The notes: generated by a model not told the origin, from the letters alone. A stretch of DNA of 64,000 nucleotides from Albula goreensis (GCA_022829145.1 CM040763.1:1854342-1918341); one strand, 5' to 3'; shown: positions 10,685 through 22,897, counted from the stretch's first letter. Translations and numbers: made by a program.

Positions 10685-12188
10685 TGAGTGAGTGAGTGAG
10701 AGTGAATGTGTGAGTGAGTGAGTGTGTTCTGAGTCTGGTGTGAGTCTGTGTCTGTGCTTGTATATTTGCCTGTATTCAAATAAAGCTTTAACCCATTTGA
10801 GTAAGAGCTGCGTGTGGACTCTCACTTCCTGCTTCCCTGGTGTCTTCCTCCTCAGCCCCGGCTCCAGACCCGTAGACTTCCTGACCATGACCCGAGACGC
10901 TGACCCGGTCCGACGCCTCTCCACGGCCTCCTCCGTCACCAAGCCCTCCCACTACATACTCACCACAGAGTGGCTGTGGTTCTACAAGGGAGACCATGAG
11001 AACTGGATCGAGTACGGCAGACCCGTGAGTTCTGCCGCCGGTTCGCGCTGGGTTCGGGCTTTATGTGGCCTTGCTAGCCTCTGAACCCCGACTCTCAGGC
11101 TATCTAGATATGTAGTGTGTACAAATATGAACCCTGTAAGTTGCTGAAGTAAGCATCTGCTAAACCTGCCTACATATAGATGTGATGTAAACGTAGCTGT
11201 GAGCTAGTTTGTGTCGGTAGTCCTTTAGCTTTCCGCCGGCTGCAGTGAGGTCAGGTCTGTGGTGTCCTGCAGGACGATAAGCAGCGTGTGACGTCCGTAA
11301 CGTCCCGGGAGCTGGAGGCAGCGTTCCTGACAGACAGCAGTGCCGAGGTCACAGTCATGAAGGGCCACAGACAGTACTTCCTGAGTTTCCAAGGTAACCA
11401 TCACTTCCTGTGACGTGTAAACCTGTTCCTGTTTTTGATCATTCTTGGAAAATCCCTCCTAAAATTCAGGCACTGTGTGATGCTATATATAAAAGTGTGA
11501 TTGTTTTATTTGATTGAATGATGTTTTTTGATTGTTGGCTGATTTGTTGCTCTTTCTCTCTGCGGTGTCAGACATGTACCAGCGCAACCCCAAGCACAAC
11601 ACCAAGAGGAGGGTGCGGCGGAGGCCCAGGTTTGTGTCCATCACGGAGGTGGAGGACAAGATCGCTCGGTAAGGGAAGGCCCCCCAGCGAAGGGAGGGGA
11701 AAACCTGGGCCCCTGGGGGCCCACGCCCCTCTGGGCGTGTGCCAGATAACCTCTCCGTCACCAGGGGCAACCGTGCAAGTCCACCGCTCGGTCCAGTCAT
11801 TGTCTGTGGCTGGTGTGTGGGCGTGGCACTTCAGTAGGAAAGAGGAGAGGGGTTTCCCAGGTGTGCTCTGGACTCGGTCAAATGGCCGTCTCATCCCTAC
11901 CCCCGAACATACAATACAGGAGTTCATACATACAGACATCCCCCTGTCTGCAGAAAGAATAAAAAGGCCCTGTAGTAACAGAGGAGGTCTGCATAGAACA
12001 AAAACCCCCAAGTGTTGTGGTATTTATTTTGATTGAACCTCCTTTTCAGTGCAGAATGTGGACATGAAGCATTTCACCTGCTAAAGAAGTCCAGTGCAAA
12101 CTCTCCCCCTGGGTGTGCTCGTGTAGCCACATCCCAAAGTAACATTTTCAACTTCAGCCAAACAAACACATATACGGCAGACACTTGA
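6225..12188 (+). CDS. parp12: PARP12-like CCCH/WWE protein, copy 2 (no catalytic domain found)
   Basis: Joined exons: 6225-6556, 7379-7514, 8879-9137, 9515-9610, 10047-10173, 10856-11024, 11273-11393, 11572-11668 and, tentatively, 12050-12188 (491 residues plus stop in total). The start MSYARVIHHATS aligns with the start of the PARP12 winged-helix-like region. Five CCCH fingers are visible: C80/C88/C91/H95; C97/C105/C114/H118; C158/C171/C177/H181; C183/C191/C197/H201; C263/C271/C277/H281. The WWE region spans about 282-410, with YKW at 286-288 and EWLWFY in exon 10856-11024. No ADP-ribosyltransferase exon (H-Y-E/I type) is visible before tbxas1 begins at 15,840. The role inferred from the family is binding of RNA and ADP-ribose in innate immunity. 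The first eight exons are firm and the last is weak. Copy 2 lies about 2 kb downstream of copy 1 in the same direction, so they are tandem duplicates. Confidence 0.9.
6557..8878 (+). other. introns 1 and 2 of copy 2
   Basis: Apart from exon 7379-7514 this is intron. The second intron has A-rich tracts near 8,299-8,320 and 8,460-8,570, probably decayed retroposon tails. No other gene is visible. Confidence 0.7.
7379..7514 (+). CDS. parp12: copy 2 exon 2
   Basis: The acceptor is CATAG ending at 7378 and the donor GT at 7515. It is 136 nt, the same length and phase as copy 1 exon 282-417. It completes finger 2 (KQCKFSH) and ends LLLQNDPTLLPE. Confidence 0.94.
8879..9137 (+). CDS. parp12: copy 2 exon 3 (fingers 3 and 4)
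   Basis: The acceptor CCCAG ends at 8878 and the donor GT is at 9138. It begins VCSHYNKGAGPYG, close to the human PARP12 ICQHYNKGDGPHG, and holds two complete CCCH fingers. It is noticeably GC-rich compared with its introns. Confidence 0.95.
9255..9325 (-). mobile_element. tRNA-derived SINE fragment
   Basis: It reads GAGTCAAACCTGCAACCTCT then ACAAGACCAGCTCCCTAACC, the reverse complement of a tRNA-like SINE head. It shares its core with the array at the right end of the window. Confidence 0.6.
9515..9610 (+). CDS. parp12: copy 2 exon 4
   Basis: The acceptor CCAG ends at 9514 and the donor GT is at 9611. It encodes a linker and EICLHFLRRNCRFQ, the first two cysteines of finger 5. An AG two bases later (9515-9516) would break the frame. 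Confidence 0.9.
9925..10040. repeat. three degenerate copies with GATTGACCAATCACAG
   Basis: A unit of about 45-50 bp, directly before copy 2 exon 5. Each copy has a CCAAT box. Confidence 0.7.
10047..10173 (+). CDS. parp12: copy 2 exon 5 (finger 5 end, WWE start)
   Basis: The acceptor CCCCAG ends at 10046 and the donor GT is at 10174. It encodes QCIRIHFNLPYKWEVFD and ends in SYCDPRNTH. It follows a degenerate CCAAT-containing repeat in the intron. Confidence 0.94.
10440..10745. repeat. GT microsatellite and derived repeats
   Basis: An uninterrupted (GT)n at about 10,496-10,570, then GTGAGT-type derivatives, in intron 5 of copy 2. Confidence 0.97.
10856..11024 (+). CDS. parp12: copy 2 exon 6 (WWE core)
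   Basis: The acceptor CTCAG ends at 10855 and the donor GT is at 11025. It encodes RRLSTASSVTKPSHYILTTE followed by WLWFY, almost identical to the human PARP12 WWE segment. Confidence 0.95.
11273..11393 (+). CDS. parp12: copy 2 exon 7 (WWE end)
   Basis: The acceptor GCAG ends at 11272 and the donor GT is at 11394. It has 40 codons plus one base and ends in HRQYFLSFQ. Length and phases match copy 1 exon 2861-2981. Confidence 0.92.
11572..11668 (+). CDS. parp12: copy 2 exon 8 (basic linker)
   Basis: The acceptor AG is at 11570-11571 and the donor GT at 11669. It encodes KRRVRRRPRFVSITEVEDKI. If the following intron is retained, the frame stops at once (CGG TAA), giving a natural short form. 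Confidence 0.92.
11958..11963 (+). promoter_or_regulatory. poly(A) signal candidate in copy 2's last intron
   Basis: AATAAA lies about 290 bases after the in-frame stop created by retaining the intron after exon 11572-11668. It could end a short transcript lacking the 12,050 exon. Confidence 0.3.
12050..12188 (+). CDS. possible terminal exon of copy 2
   Basis: A good acceptor (pyrimidine tract then CAG ending at 12049) is followed by an in-phase frame of about 46 codons ending in TGA at 12186-12188. The encoded tail does not resemble copy 1's acidic tail or the PARP12 catalytic domain. A random open stretch of this length is quite possible, so support is weak. Confidence 0.3.
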
Positions 12189-15100
12189 TGAAAACAAAAT
12201 GAAATTTACTGAAACAGATTTAAAAAACAAAAACAAAAAAAATGGATATGGAACAGGAAATATGTATTTTGGCTTGATCTTGATAATTGGCTATGAGAAA
12301 GCAGTTGCTAGCCCAATTAGTTTGCTGACTGAAGCCAGTTCTAATTAGCATGTTTTGTCAAGTCCATTATTTTACCTCGTACTCCCGTTTTTGCTACTTA
12401 ATGGTGAGCTTGCAGATTTCATCAAGTGGTCTGAAAGCTCATGGAAGACGAGGAAATTCAGAGACCACAGGGAAGAGCTGATCACATGTCTGTATGTTTA
12501 ATTTTGAAACCCTTTACCATGTCATGAAAATCATTAATACTGAGAGTAAGCACAAGGCAAAGACTTTGTTATTCAGTGTAGCAGAGTAGATCATAAAAAA
12601 AACATGAATATATTGTGTACCTTTAACATAGAAACAGTATTAAATATATCGTATTATAACTGTAATACTTTTTTATGCAGCTGTTCTAGATGACATAGTT
12701 ATACATGGATTAAGACAAGAGGCAATTCAACGGTTTTCGCTGCATTTTTATTCTTTCTGAAGAAGCTTGTTCCAGACATGGAGCTGTACAGCAATCCGTA
12801 TCGACTGTTTAGCTCTACCATTGAGCGCCGTTGGCTACTGATCATGGGTCAGTTGCACATGAGTAAGGCTGGTGACGGAATATTTGGGTTTCATTGACCC
12901 TGTGGTGGATGGAACAATCAATGAATCAATTGAACCAAATTTTTTTTCCCCCAACCGCAGCAAAACGCTGGGATGGGTTCATACTACCAGTAACTTTAAA
13001 GCAGTGTTTCCGGGTTCATCTCAAGCTGTTGCTCACTCTCTTGAGCCATGTTAAATACTGATCTTGGATCAGCGAGACGTGGTATCCCAGTGAAGGCACA
13101 GTGAGGCTTCATGAAACCAAAACTGGGCGGAGCTACCATACGTTATCAGTGAGCCGCTGATTTGAACCAATCGTGCTTTTGCTTCGGAGAGAAAAATCCT
13201 TTCGGACCAATAACAATTCCGTAACAATGAGAAACGAGCTGTAGGGCATATCTAGGCTCGTAATTTGATTCTTGGTTATAAGAATTCAATGATTGACAGC
13301 TCATTGTAGCTCTACGGGGCTTGCAAAATGTCAGGTCTCTCATCACTATCCAATCATGTCTGTCCCCCGACTTCCACTGTGCTCACTCGATGGCTATGCC
13401 CTTTCTGCTTCATAATTTTTAACATTTTGGATGTTATTTACTGAAAACAAATCGCCTGGGAATATGGAGGTCTCTGAGCTGAACTTCTGTAACTGGATCG
13501 CGGATACTGGAAATAAAATGGCGTCATGGATCAGCTTCCAGCAATGGAGTCTCATTTCAAACTAAGTTACACTCAGAAATTACACTCGCATGCTGTGCCA
13601 GGGCCAGGTACCATGGAAACAAAGGATCCCTGCTCTCGGATCCACCCTCTGGGCAGTGCCAGGTGCGGTAAATGAGTAAGATCTTGTGAATGTGTGCTGG
13701 CATCTGTAAGGGTTCTCTAAAGAGGACAAGGTGACATGGCATAAGGCAACTATGTTTTCTGACAGGTCCCATCACTGGGGAATAAGAAAACACAAAGTTC
13801 TTTTTAAAAGTTATTCTATCATAACAGACATGGATATTATAAAGACTCAGCCTTTTAAGTTTTAAAATTTAAGTTTAAGGTTCATAATTGCACATTGATA
13901 TTGAAATTATTGCTTCTGTAACATGATACATTCACAGCCCGATAAATTAGAACATAGTAATTTTAAAGAACATTGTAACAGTCTATTGACCACACAGGTA
14001 TATTTTGTAATGCAGAATGTGTAAAAAAAAAAAAAAACTGAAATAACCAGGCAAAAGTAAACTAAACATAATCACATTTGGCCCTGTGATAGTAAAGGAG
14101 GGGTGAGTCAGGGTGGAATGTCCTCGCTGTGCTGGCCTTCATGCAAATCACACCCAGGAGGCAAAAACGCAGATGTACATGATCAGGTTTATTTTCAGCA
14201 CAGGAAAACATTATGATACCGCTCTGTTCATCTCAGAGCCGAGAAGGAAGTACCGAGTCGTAAATAAACTCATAATGACAGCATAAGCCATACAACATGA
14301 GTTACTCGAAAAGCAAAATCATTAATCAAGTTTAATTCATTTCCAGTCATTTATGAGTGAGCCTAAATAATTCACTATCAGTACCCAGGAAGAAAAACAC
14401 ATTCAGAGTAAGATTTTGTTGTGGATTTTCCTAATATGTGAAAATCAGTTCCCGTTATCTCTTTGTCCTATAATTCACATTGCATTTGTATGATTATGTC
14501 AACACAGTAATGAATACTCTTAACACTGCTAACAAGCAGTGCACAAGCAATTAGCTCAGAAAAAAAACAGCGGGTTTCATTTTCAGAAACTAGTTTCACA
14601 TTGCAGTCGGCATGAGATTCGATGAGCAACAGACTCTAATGTAACAGCAGTGCGCTGACTGCATTCTCTGAAGTAGGTTACTGATTAAGGATACGTAAGA
14701 GATAATTAAAACTCAGCTAATATGTTCACTAAGGAGGACAGTCCCCCACAGTCTGTCAGTCCAGTGTGGAGACACTGTGGCTTAAATGTAGGGTGGGTCC
14801 AGCCAAGGGGTCAGAGGTCAAGGGTCACTGTCCGGCTGCCAAGTACATCACATATCAGCTGGGTTATTTGAGTAAAAACTATCTGACCTTTTCAATAATC
14901 ATGAGGTATTATTTTACACAGGAAATTAAGTGCTTTGAACAGCTTGCCAGGTCATGTACTAGAAACAGAGACACTTGTAGTGTTGAAGTCCAGGCTTAAC
15001 ACAGTGCTGGATACTCTGAGGGTAAATGACAGGCTAGATGGGTTGAATGGCCTGTTGTTGTTTTTTCATTTATTCTTGTCTTTTTATGTAGCCTATAAGT

Positions 15101-15566
15101 AATGTACATGCGGTGTAATAAGAAAGAGGTATAGAATAACTGGTACATCATTCATTTAAAACCCAAATTAAAGTAGATTTGAAATAAACATTGCAGTTAT
15201 TCGTCAAGATAATTCACCCTATTTTGACCACTGTGGCAAGACTTTGGAGTCTAGAATAAAAAAAAAATGTGACTTGAGGTTCATTTTGGGAAACTTAAAT
15301 GTTTCCTGGAAACACGTAGCCTACAAACTTGGCTCCTTAACTGCTGACTAAATGTAGATTTCTGCTGGCAGCCAGTGGCTCAGACCTGCCCACCTTAACT
15401 ACCCATCCTGCTTTGCTCTGCCCCTGCAGTGTCCCCACACACACTAGCATTTTGAGGTGCTGACCTTATTGTCTGGCGTGTAGCCCTGATTAAAAAGAGA
15501 GAGAGATGACCCTCAGAATGCGCTCACTCTTCACACCCGCTAATGAGAATCTATGCAGACATCCTG

Positions 15567-15572
15567 TTTATT
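15567..15572 (-). promoter_or_regulatory. tbxas1: poly(A) signal candidate for tbxas1
   Basis: Minus-strand AATAAA lies about 270 bases after the stop codon. Another lies near 14,190. Confidence 0.5.
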
Positions 15573-15599
15573 CCCACTGCTCTGTCTCCTACCCGCACA

Positions 15600-15666
15600 A
15601 GCACACACACACACACACACGCTTCCCCGCTTCCCTTCCGCACAGACACACACACACACACACACG
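15600..15666. repeat. CA microsatellites
   Basis: Two (CA)n runs separated by GCTTCCCC-type sequence, within the probable tbxas1 3' UTR. Confidence 0.9.
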
Positions 15667-15839
15667 CGGGCACATTAGCCTTTCAACATTTCGGTCCTGC
15701 ACAGCAGGAAAACCCAGGGACTGGCAAAAGGCACTGAGCATGCCCAGACCATCCTACTTAAACTACCAATCAGAGTCACATATGTCATACACTTCCTGAA
15801 GCTGAGAGGCAGTCTGAGGTCAGTAAAGGCGGCTAGGAT

Positions 15840-15950
15840 CTACTCCTCTGGAGGGGGTGTAGGTGGCCCTGCCTCCTCCCTTCGTTCGATCTTCAGGAAG
15901 ATGCCGTTCTTCGGCCCCAGGGTACTAAAAGACTTGAGCTCCACAGGGAC
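15840..15950 (-). CDS. tbxas1: tbxas1 exon 13 (C terminus)
   Basis: The acceptor lies just above 15950 (plus strand CT at 15951-15952) and the stop TAG is at 15842-15840. It encodes 36 residues including [12 protein letters not shown], then the tail [15 protein letters not shown], which human TBXAS1 lacks. Confidence 0.96.
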   Translation of the reverse strand, partial: VPVELKSFSTLGPKNGIFLKIERREEAGPPTPPPEE

Positions 15951-18900
15951 CTGCAGCCAGAATGAGAAGAGTGAGGGGTGGGACAGACAGGAGACAACTT
16001 AGGAATGCTGGGCAATGTAGTCTTTAGGTTGAGGAGGTGGGCTATGAAGCCTACAAGATTAATTCTCAGTGCGCCACTACTGTTGTACTTTCAAACAGCA
16101 AACTTCACCTGCATTTTCTCATTAAAAAAGACCTGTATGACAAAGGGATTGTGGACTACGTTCACTAGTGCCATCTCAATCTCCCGCTGACACACTAAAA
16201 CACACACACACACATACACACCTTGGTCTCTTCGCAGGTGATGAAGCTGAACTTGTGGAAAACGTGCACCAGCGCCATTTTGATCTCCAGCTGTGCGAGT
16301 CTCATCCCCACACAGCTCCGTGGCCCCGCCCCAAACGGCAGGTACACAAACGGATGCCTGCTGGCCTTCGCCTCCGCCGTGAACCTGAGAGGGGGAGAAA
16401 CAGACCACACCTTAAACACACCTTAATCACAGGTCAAACACACCTGGACCACACCCATTCAGAGAGGAACAGCATCTCAAACACCCACAAAGAGCAGAGA
16501 TGAAAACCATGTTTTTATTCGTCCCATGGACCAAATCAGCTGATTCTAATTAGCAGAGTGAATTAGTCGAATCAGCTGGTCTAATGCATGGGTGGAACAA
16601 ATACATGATACTGCCTCAACTATCTGAAGCTGGGGTGTTGCCTTTGTGACAGAGAGGCGTGACCGCGTCACAGCGCCGTACCTGTGAAAGAGCACAGACT
16701 CTGCCACTCACCTCTCAGGTATGAACTTTTCGGGCTCGGGCCAGTACTGGGGGTCGTAGTGCAGGTACCCCGCGGGGATCTCCAGGGTGGCACCTTTGGG
16801 GAGGAACTGACCGTTCACCGTACAGTCCTCCTCAACCTCCCGCGCAAACCTGCGTGCGAGACGGGCAGCGCGCGCACAATGATGACATCACCATGCCACC
16901 CCAGTCAGGGTTAAACGGTTTGCTTACTTATTTGGGGATACGTATGAATTTAAAATTACATGTAGATGTAGCCAATGACAGTCAATGGAAAACTCATCTT
17001 TGGATAAGCAGGATGTCACACTGGGAAAACACATGAGGCTTGCGCTAATTTTGGTGAACTGCCACTTTGAGAATGAAGTTTACTGCACCTGAACCCAGGG
17101 GGGTAAAGCCGGAGGGCTTCTGAAATCACCATGTCCAGGTACTTCAGCTCCTGAACGGTGTGGTAATCTGCGGCATCCTGGAAGACGCACAGCAGAGAAA
17201 CACAGTCACCACCATTTAGAGACCATCACTCATACCACTACACCAATCAGAGACTACCACTCATACCACTTCACCAATCAGAGACCATCACTCATACCAC
17301 TACACCAATCAGGGATAATCACTCAAACTACTCCACTAATCAGTGACCATCACTCATACTACTCCAACAACCTGCGCCATGAGTTTCACTTGTATTAGAA
17401 ATATCATGCAAAAAAGCTTGTATCTCTACAGTTTAGTTTATAACAAGAATAAGGACCTTGCATTGTCCGCCATGTAAAGAGTGACCCACAGAATAGTAAT
17501 CCTTCCTGATGGGTGTCTGTGTAGTTTATTATTCTGTTTGCTGCAAACAATCTTTGCGCAGTTTACTTTTCTGTCAGTAGAGGGCAGCAACACCCAGCTA
17601 TTCCATTTTGTACGTGCATTTCTTTTTGTGTTGAATGATTTAAAAAAATCATCAGGGAAAACAGTAATAGATGAGATACTCTGGAGCTGCCATGGCCTGA
17701 GGAAGGATTTGTTCCTCAACAGCAACTGCTCAGTAAAAACTGAGCTCAGACAATACATTAAAATATAACTCCAATTAATATGCAAGCAGGCGAGCATAAT
17801 GCAGGCAAAGGCCAAAGAACACTGACGACCATAATAATGATGAGACAAACATGCTGCAAATACATGAATTTGAGTCTGACAGAGTAAACCTCCACAGGCA
17901 TCCCGTATTCAAAATCAGGCTCGTCTGAAGGACAGGTCCAAAAAAACCTGAATTCATATCATTTGAATTTTAAGTCATTTTTTTTTTAATTAGAAATGGG
18001 TTTTCTATATATTCGGTCTGGTACTTTGTACAGCAGTTCACCACAAAGGATTTAAGTGAGAAATCTCCATTTCTTTTACAGCGAGAGACAGCTGGGTTAT
18101 ATCAGTGATGACTTCTGTGCTGAGTTCTGGGCTGGGGGGGAGTGGATTAGATTGTGTGTGTATATTTTAGGGTACTGGGCTTTCTCTCCTGTGTAAATAA
18201 CTTGCAGTATTTAAACCACATTGGGGAAAAAACACAGGTTCATCGTGTCCACATAAACAGTGGAAAACTGACAGAGGCGAGAGCAAACCTCCTGAAATAT
18301 GCTGAAAACCCTTAAAGCACTTGGCAGGAAAACCACAGAACTTGAAGTCATATCAAACAGATAACAGCAGGTCTCATTAATTTAGCAAATGTTTGCTTTA
18401 TATACCGAGTGTCTGAATGAGGATGGCGTAGGGTCAATGGAGGAGGAGGGAGTGTGAGTATCTGCAGGAAGGGCGCTGGGGGGGGGGGGTGTCCTCTGTG
18501 ACCCCCTGCAACTGCCAGTCTCACACCAGCAGAATCCTTTCAGACACACCGGCCATGTCCTCTAAGACAGGCCAGCAGAGTCCTTAAAGACAGACAGGTC
18601 TGTCTCTCCTGCTCCATGTTCTCTCAGTGGAGGCAGCTGAGAAACATTTGTCACTGTTTGAGACACAAGAGAAGCACAAGTCTAAGTCAAGCTTTTCTCC
18701 CCAGAATGGGGGTGCTGCTAGGCTTGAGGCACCACTGGGGCTCAGCCCCCCAGCGATCACAAACTCACACTTGCAATTTATAATAAATGGCAAAAACTAG
18801 TTATTTTTCATGATCATTTACTGGGGCACGACAAATTATTACTGGGGCACGAGGGGGTCTGGTGACATCCCTGAGCCCCATGGAGTTAATATCAGTCTGG

Positions 18901-19083
18901 GTTTCACGAAGAGCTTCCTTCCCCTTCTCTCATTATGATTCCTCCATGGCTAGTAACGGCCTGGAGCCGGAGGCCGCCCTCCGCAGTCAGACTCAAGGTG
19001 TTTACAATTCAGCTCGCTTCATTATGCAGCCAGCAATGAATGCACAGAGAAGAACAGCCAGTTACTTTACAACATTCCCAGGA

Positions 19084-19115
<32 letters not shown>

Positions 19116-22100
19116 AGTGCATGAGAGCTGGTTGTTTATGTGTATTTTGTGGTGTAAGTGTGTGTGCTTGTATGTTGGGGTGTAAGTGTGTGTGTGTGTA
19201 TTTTGGAGTGTGTGTTTGGGGGTGCCCTGTCTTCCTGCCCCTTGGCTTTGTTCAGAGTGTAACTCCTGGCCCGTGGTCTCTCATTCTGTGGTGTATCTGG
19301 GTGGTTTCATGTTTCTCAGCCCCGTTTGGATATCCGCCCCGGAGCGGCAGGGCGTAAGTGCGTTAGCCGCCGCAGCGCGAGCTGGATAAACGCAGCTTCC
19401 TTATCTCCTGCCCCCCGCAGGGTTTCCATAGAAACCACTACTTTACGGTTATTGATTGTGATGGAAGGGGCTTGTTTGTTCAAACCAAAGAAGATGGCTT
19501 AAGGGTTTGTGGGGGGTGGGGGTGGGGGGGGGTATTGTTAACACACAAATGTAATGACTGTCAGTTTGGATTGTCTGTCTGTGGTTTGGAAAGTGGGAGG
19601 GGTAACGCAGAAAGAAACAGGCAGAATAAATATTTTGATTCTCCCATAGCTGCACTGTGTTTCAGAGAAGTGATCCTGTGTGGATCTGTCTCTATTGTTC
19701 TATTGTGACATCACCATTGTCTACCTGTGATTCCATTGCCCCACTATGACATCATTGTCACAGTGACACCACCATTGTCTTTTGTGACCACTGCTCCGCT
19801 GTGACTTTCCCACCTTCAGCTTAATTTTAGATAAGACTTTTTGACAGTAAGGGTAACCACATTTATGATTTTGCTTCAGGATTTCAGAAATGCTTTTTAT
19901 TGGCTGGCTGCTTGGATGCTTAACAAGCACTTCCTCCTGTGTCTCGCTTTCCCAAACTTCATCCATGTTTAATGTCAGTGTAGCTGCAAGCTGGGTTCCT
20001 GCTACACTGCACCAAAGATGACAAATGTGGAAATTTTGGAAATTCCCAAGATGTTTAATTCTAGTCTATCATAGATCTGCAGTGTTTATTCCTTCCTGCC
20101 AAAAAATACTTTTGCTGTTGGAAAAAAGAAACTGCTCTCGAATAGACACATTCTTGCTTGCCAGCCAAAAGAATTCAGTGAAAGTTTGATTCACTAAGCC
20201 CTACCTGTAAGAGATAGAAGATGATTTGTCATTTTAAATAGTGTCTGTGCCAAGGGGGTCAACAGGGCTCCTCCCAGCAGCATGGATGAGCTTATCACAA
20301 AATGCAGAGCTTGTACAAAAAAGCCTGACCCATGTGGTTAACATTATCTCTGAAAAATGACAGCACTTTGGTAAAAACGTCAGAATACATAATGATGAGG
20401 ACAGGGTATTCTGTACATAGAGAGGGTCTCTACCCCTACTACACGACCAGGCAAGATGTTGCAGTAAAACTATTCCTGATATACAGGTACTGTATGTAAG
20501 TGTTAACATGTTATGTTTAAGCTGCTAAGAGGGCACTGAAGGGAAAAAAAATCACTCCACCTTTGAGTGAGTGAGAATCTAATTAACACTGAAACTGTTT
20601 TCTTTTTTCATTGAAAATAACCTACCAAGCTGTCCGATTCACAGTTTACCTCACAAATATTGCTTCACAAAACAGCATTTTATCTAGGCATATTGGTCAT
20701 TATTTATGTTCTGCCAAAGTATTTTTTGCTGAATGTACCAACTGTTCATTCATTATCTTGTCTGTGCTCTTCAGTTGTGTTCAGAAGCTCCCACAGAAAA
20801 TCCCCATGTATGTGTTTTTAATATTTACTATGAATCTAAATATTTACGGCTGAGTTAATGACACACACAGCTCGTTAATGAGGAGAGGCACCGAGGCAGA
20901 AGTCACGGATTCATTAGGCTGACACACTGGGCGTGGCCATCACCTGATTATCGCGCGGGAATGCGGCCGTCTCCACGCGACTGCGTGCGCTAATTCCACA
21001 CGAGCCAAAGAGAGGGAGACACACGGCCGCGTCAGAAAAAGCCCACGTTAGCCAAACTTTGAAAGGATCTGCTAATGACTCACCCTGACTGGACGCTAAC
21101 GGATTGTTTCCCCAGGTTATTCCACTTTCTTGATAAGGAGCTGAAGTTTGCGTGTTTGTAAGACGTACCGCGAACACGCATCTCCCAGTGCGATAACACA
21201 TTAGTTTGTTAAATTGCACTGTGCTGAGCCTGCGTTGTCGAGACCTTGATCACATACAAACAGCACCAATTACACCGCCAGCGGGAACGACATTAGCCAG
21301 GCAGAGAGATGTCAGGGCAATGAAGACGTTTGCACTGATACACTCTGTGTCATTTGATTATGTCCCGTCCCTGCAGAAAGTACAGCGGCTCTCTACCTCT
21401 GCGAATATGCACGCAGCATTCCAGAACACTGTGAACTTTGGCAACGGTCAGTAAAAAAATGGTCGATTGTTTGAATGGTAGATGCGTGTGTGCGGTAAAA
21501 TTGTGATTTTGTCCATGTATATCCATATCACAGTGTATTTTTCTCATGTCATTAAGTATGCATGTATCTGTGTGTTTGTGTGTGATTCTGTGTATGAGTT
21601 GGTGATTCTTAAGATGCGTGATTCCGTGAATGCCTGTGTGTATGTGTGATTCTGTATGTGCGTTTGTGACTTCTCTTTCAAAGCTTTCATGTGTAGATGC
21701 TCTGTGTATGTGTATGAGGGAATGAAACCCAAACGGGAGTGAAACTGATGAGAGGAAGCATCGCTTCTGTCTTGGGAAAAGAATCCAAGCGTTAAAAAAA
21801 AGCCTAAAAAAAAAAAAACATGGCAAAGAGGAGTGACATTATATCAAAACACTCTGCAGAAAACCTGTTATTCCTTCCAAAGGGGAAACTATACTTGTGT
21901 GAAGAAACAGTAAGGTAATTGGTGACTGAAAAAGTACCAGATTCACACCATTGAGAGTGTGTGCATAAGCGTTGTCTTGGTTTCTGGATGAAGTGCACAG
22001 AAGGTGCTGGTGATTCTCACGGGATCCAGGCCGCTCTCAGGCAGATGAAAGGCCATGAGTAGCATGGTCTCCCCAGCCACCCAGACTCAGGAGCCAGTAA

Positions 22101-22897
22101 TGAGATTTGGCCAGAGGGCATCAGGAGGCTGTGCTGGGCTTCGGGCTTAGCTCAGGCCGGCTAACGAGTGTTCGGGAGCCGGAATCAGCAGCAGCAGCTA
22201 ACGCTGTGCCAGCCTCATGCCGCTGTGGTACACACTGACATTAGGTGCTGTGAAGATACACGCTAACACTGGTTTTGCTATGCTAATACTACATGGTCTC
22301 ATGCTAGACACACTGGTGCTACATGCTAATACTACATAGTGATGCTAAACACTCCTACATGCTTATGCGAAACAGGCTGGCTTTACATGCTAATGCTACA
22401 TATGTACACAATGCTGGTGTACAACTTAGCAGCTGGACACACCAGGACTCTTGATGCAGTGATAACTGAACACAGTGTGCACGCTCTCCCAAACTCAATA
22501 CAAACACACTCACTAAAATATTAATATTTAATTATCATTTGCAATTGGTATTAGCATTGATGCTAATTCCCCTGCCTCCTCACCCACAGTGCCCCCTCTG
22601 GTGGATCAGAGACCTGCAGTCTGCCTGGACAATGGAGAAAAGTGTGAACTGCTCAGCGGTCTTTCCGAAACAGCTCTGCAACTCCTAAAACTGTGAGTGA
22701 GAAAGAGGAAGGTGCATTTTATTCCTCTCAATATTCCCTACAGCCCTTTCTAAGACTGCTGGATTTCATTTATTTGAGAGCTGGAGCATCCTGTTGTCTT
22801 AGAGAAACCTGCTGCTGTCTCAGACGCTCCACTTGATCCTTCTAGCACATACAGACAAGTCAGTACTGGTGCACGGCCTAAGAGAGAGTGTTGGAGT

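Larger units (their letters stand above)
12189..15839. other. convergent intergenic region between copy 2 and tbxas1
   Basis: No exon with family resemblance was found on either strand. In particular there is no PARP catalytic domain. The right end should be the tbxas1 3' UTR (minus strand), with CA tracts at 15,600-15,666. Confidence 0.6.

Noticed and set aside
10355..10942. 195-codon minus frame of Thr-His repeats
   Set aside because: Reading of a GT/CA microsatellite opposite two real exons of copy 2.
22590..22699. Exon-like stretch after CACCCACAG with about 34 open codons
   Set aside because: No matching donor before the stop, no family resemblance, and wrong strand for tbxas1.
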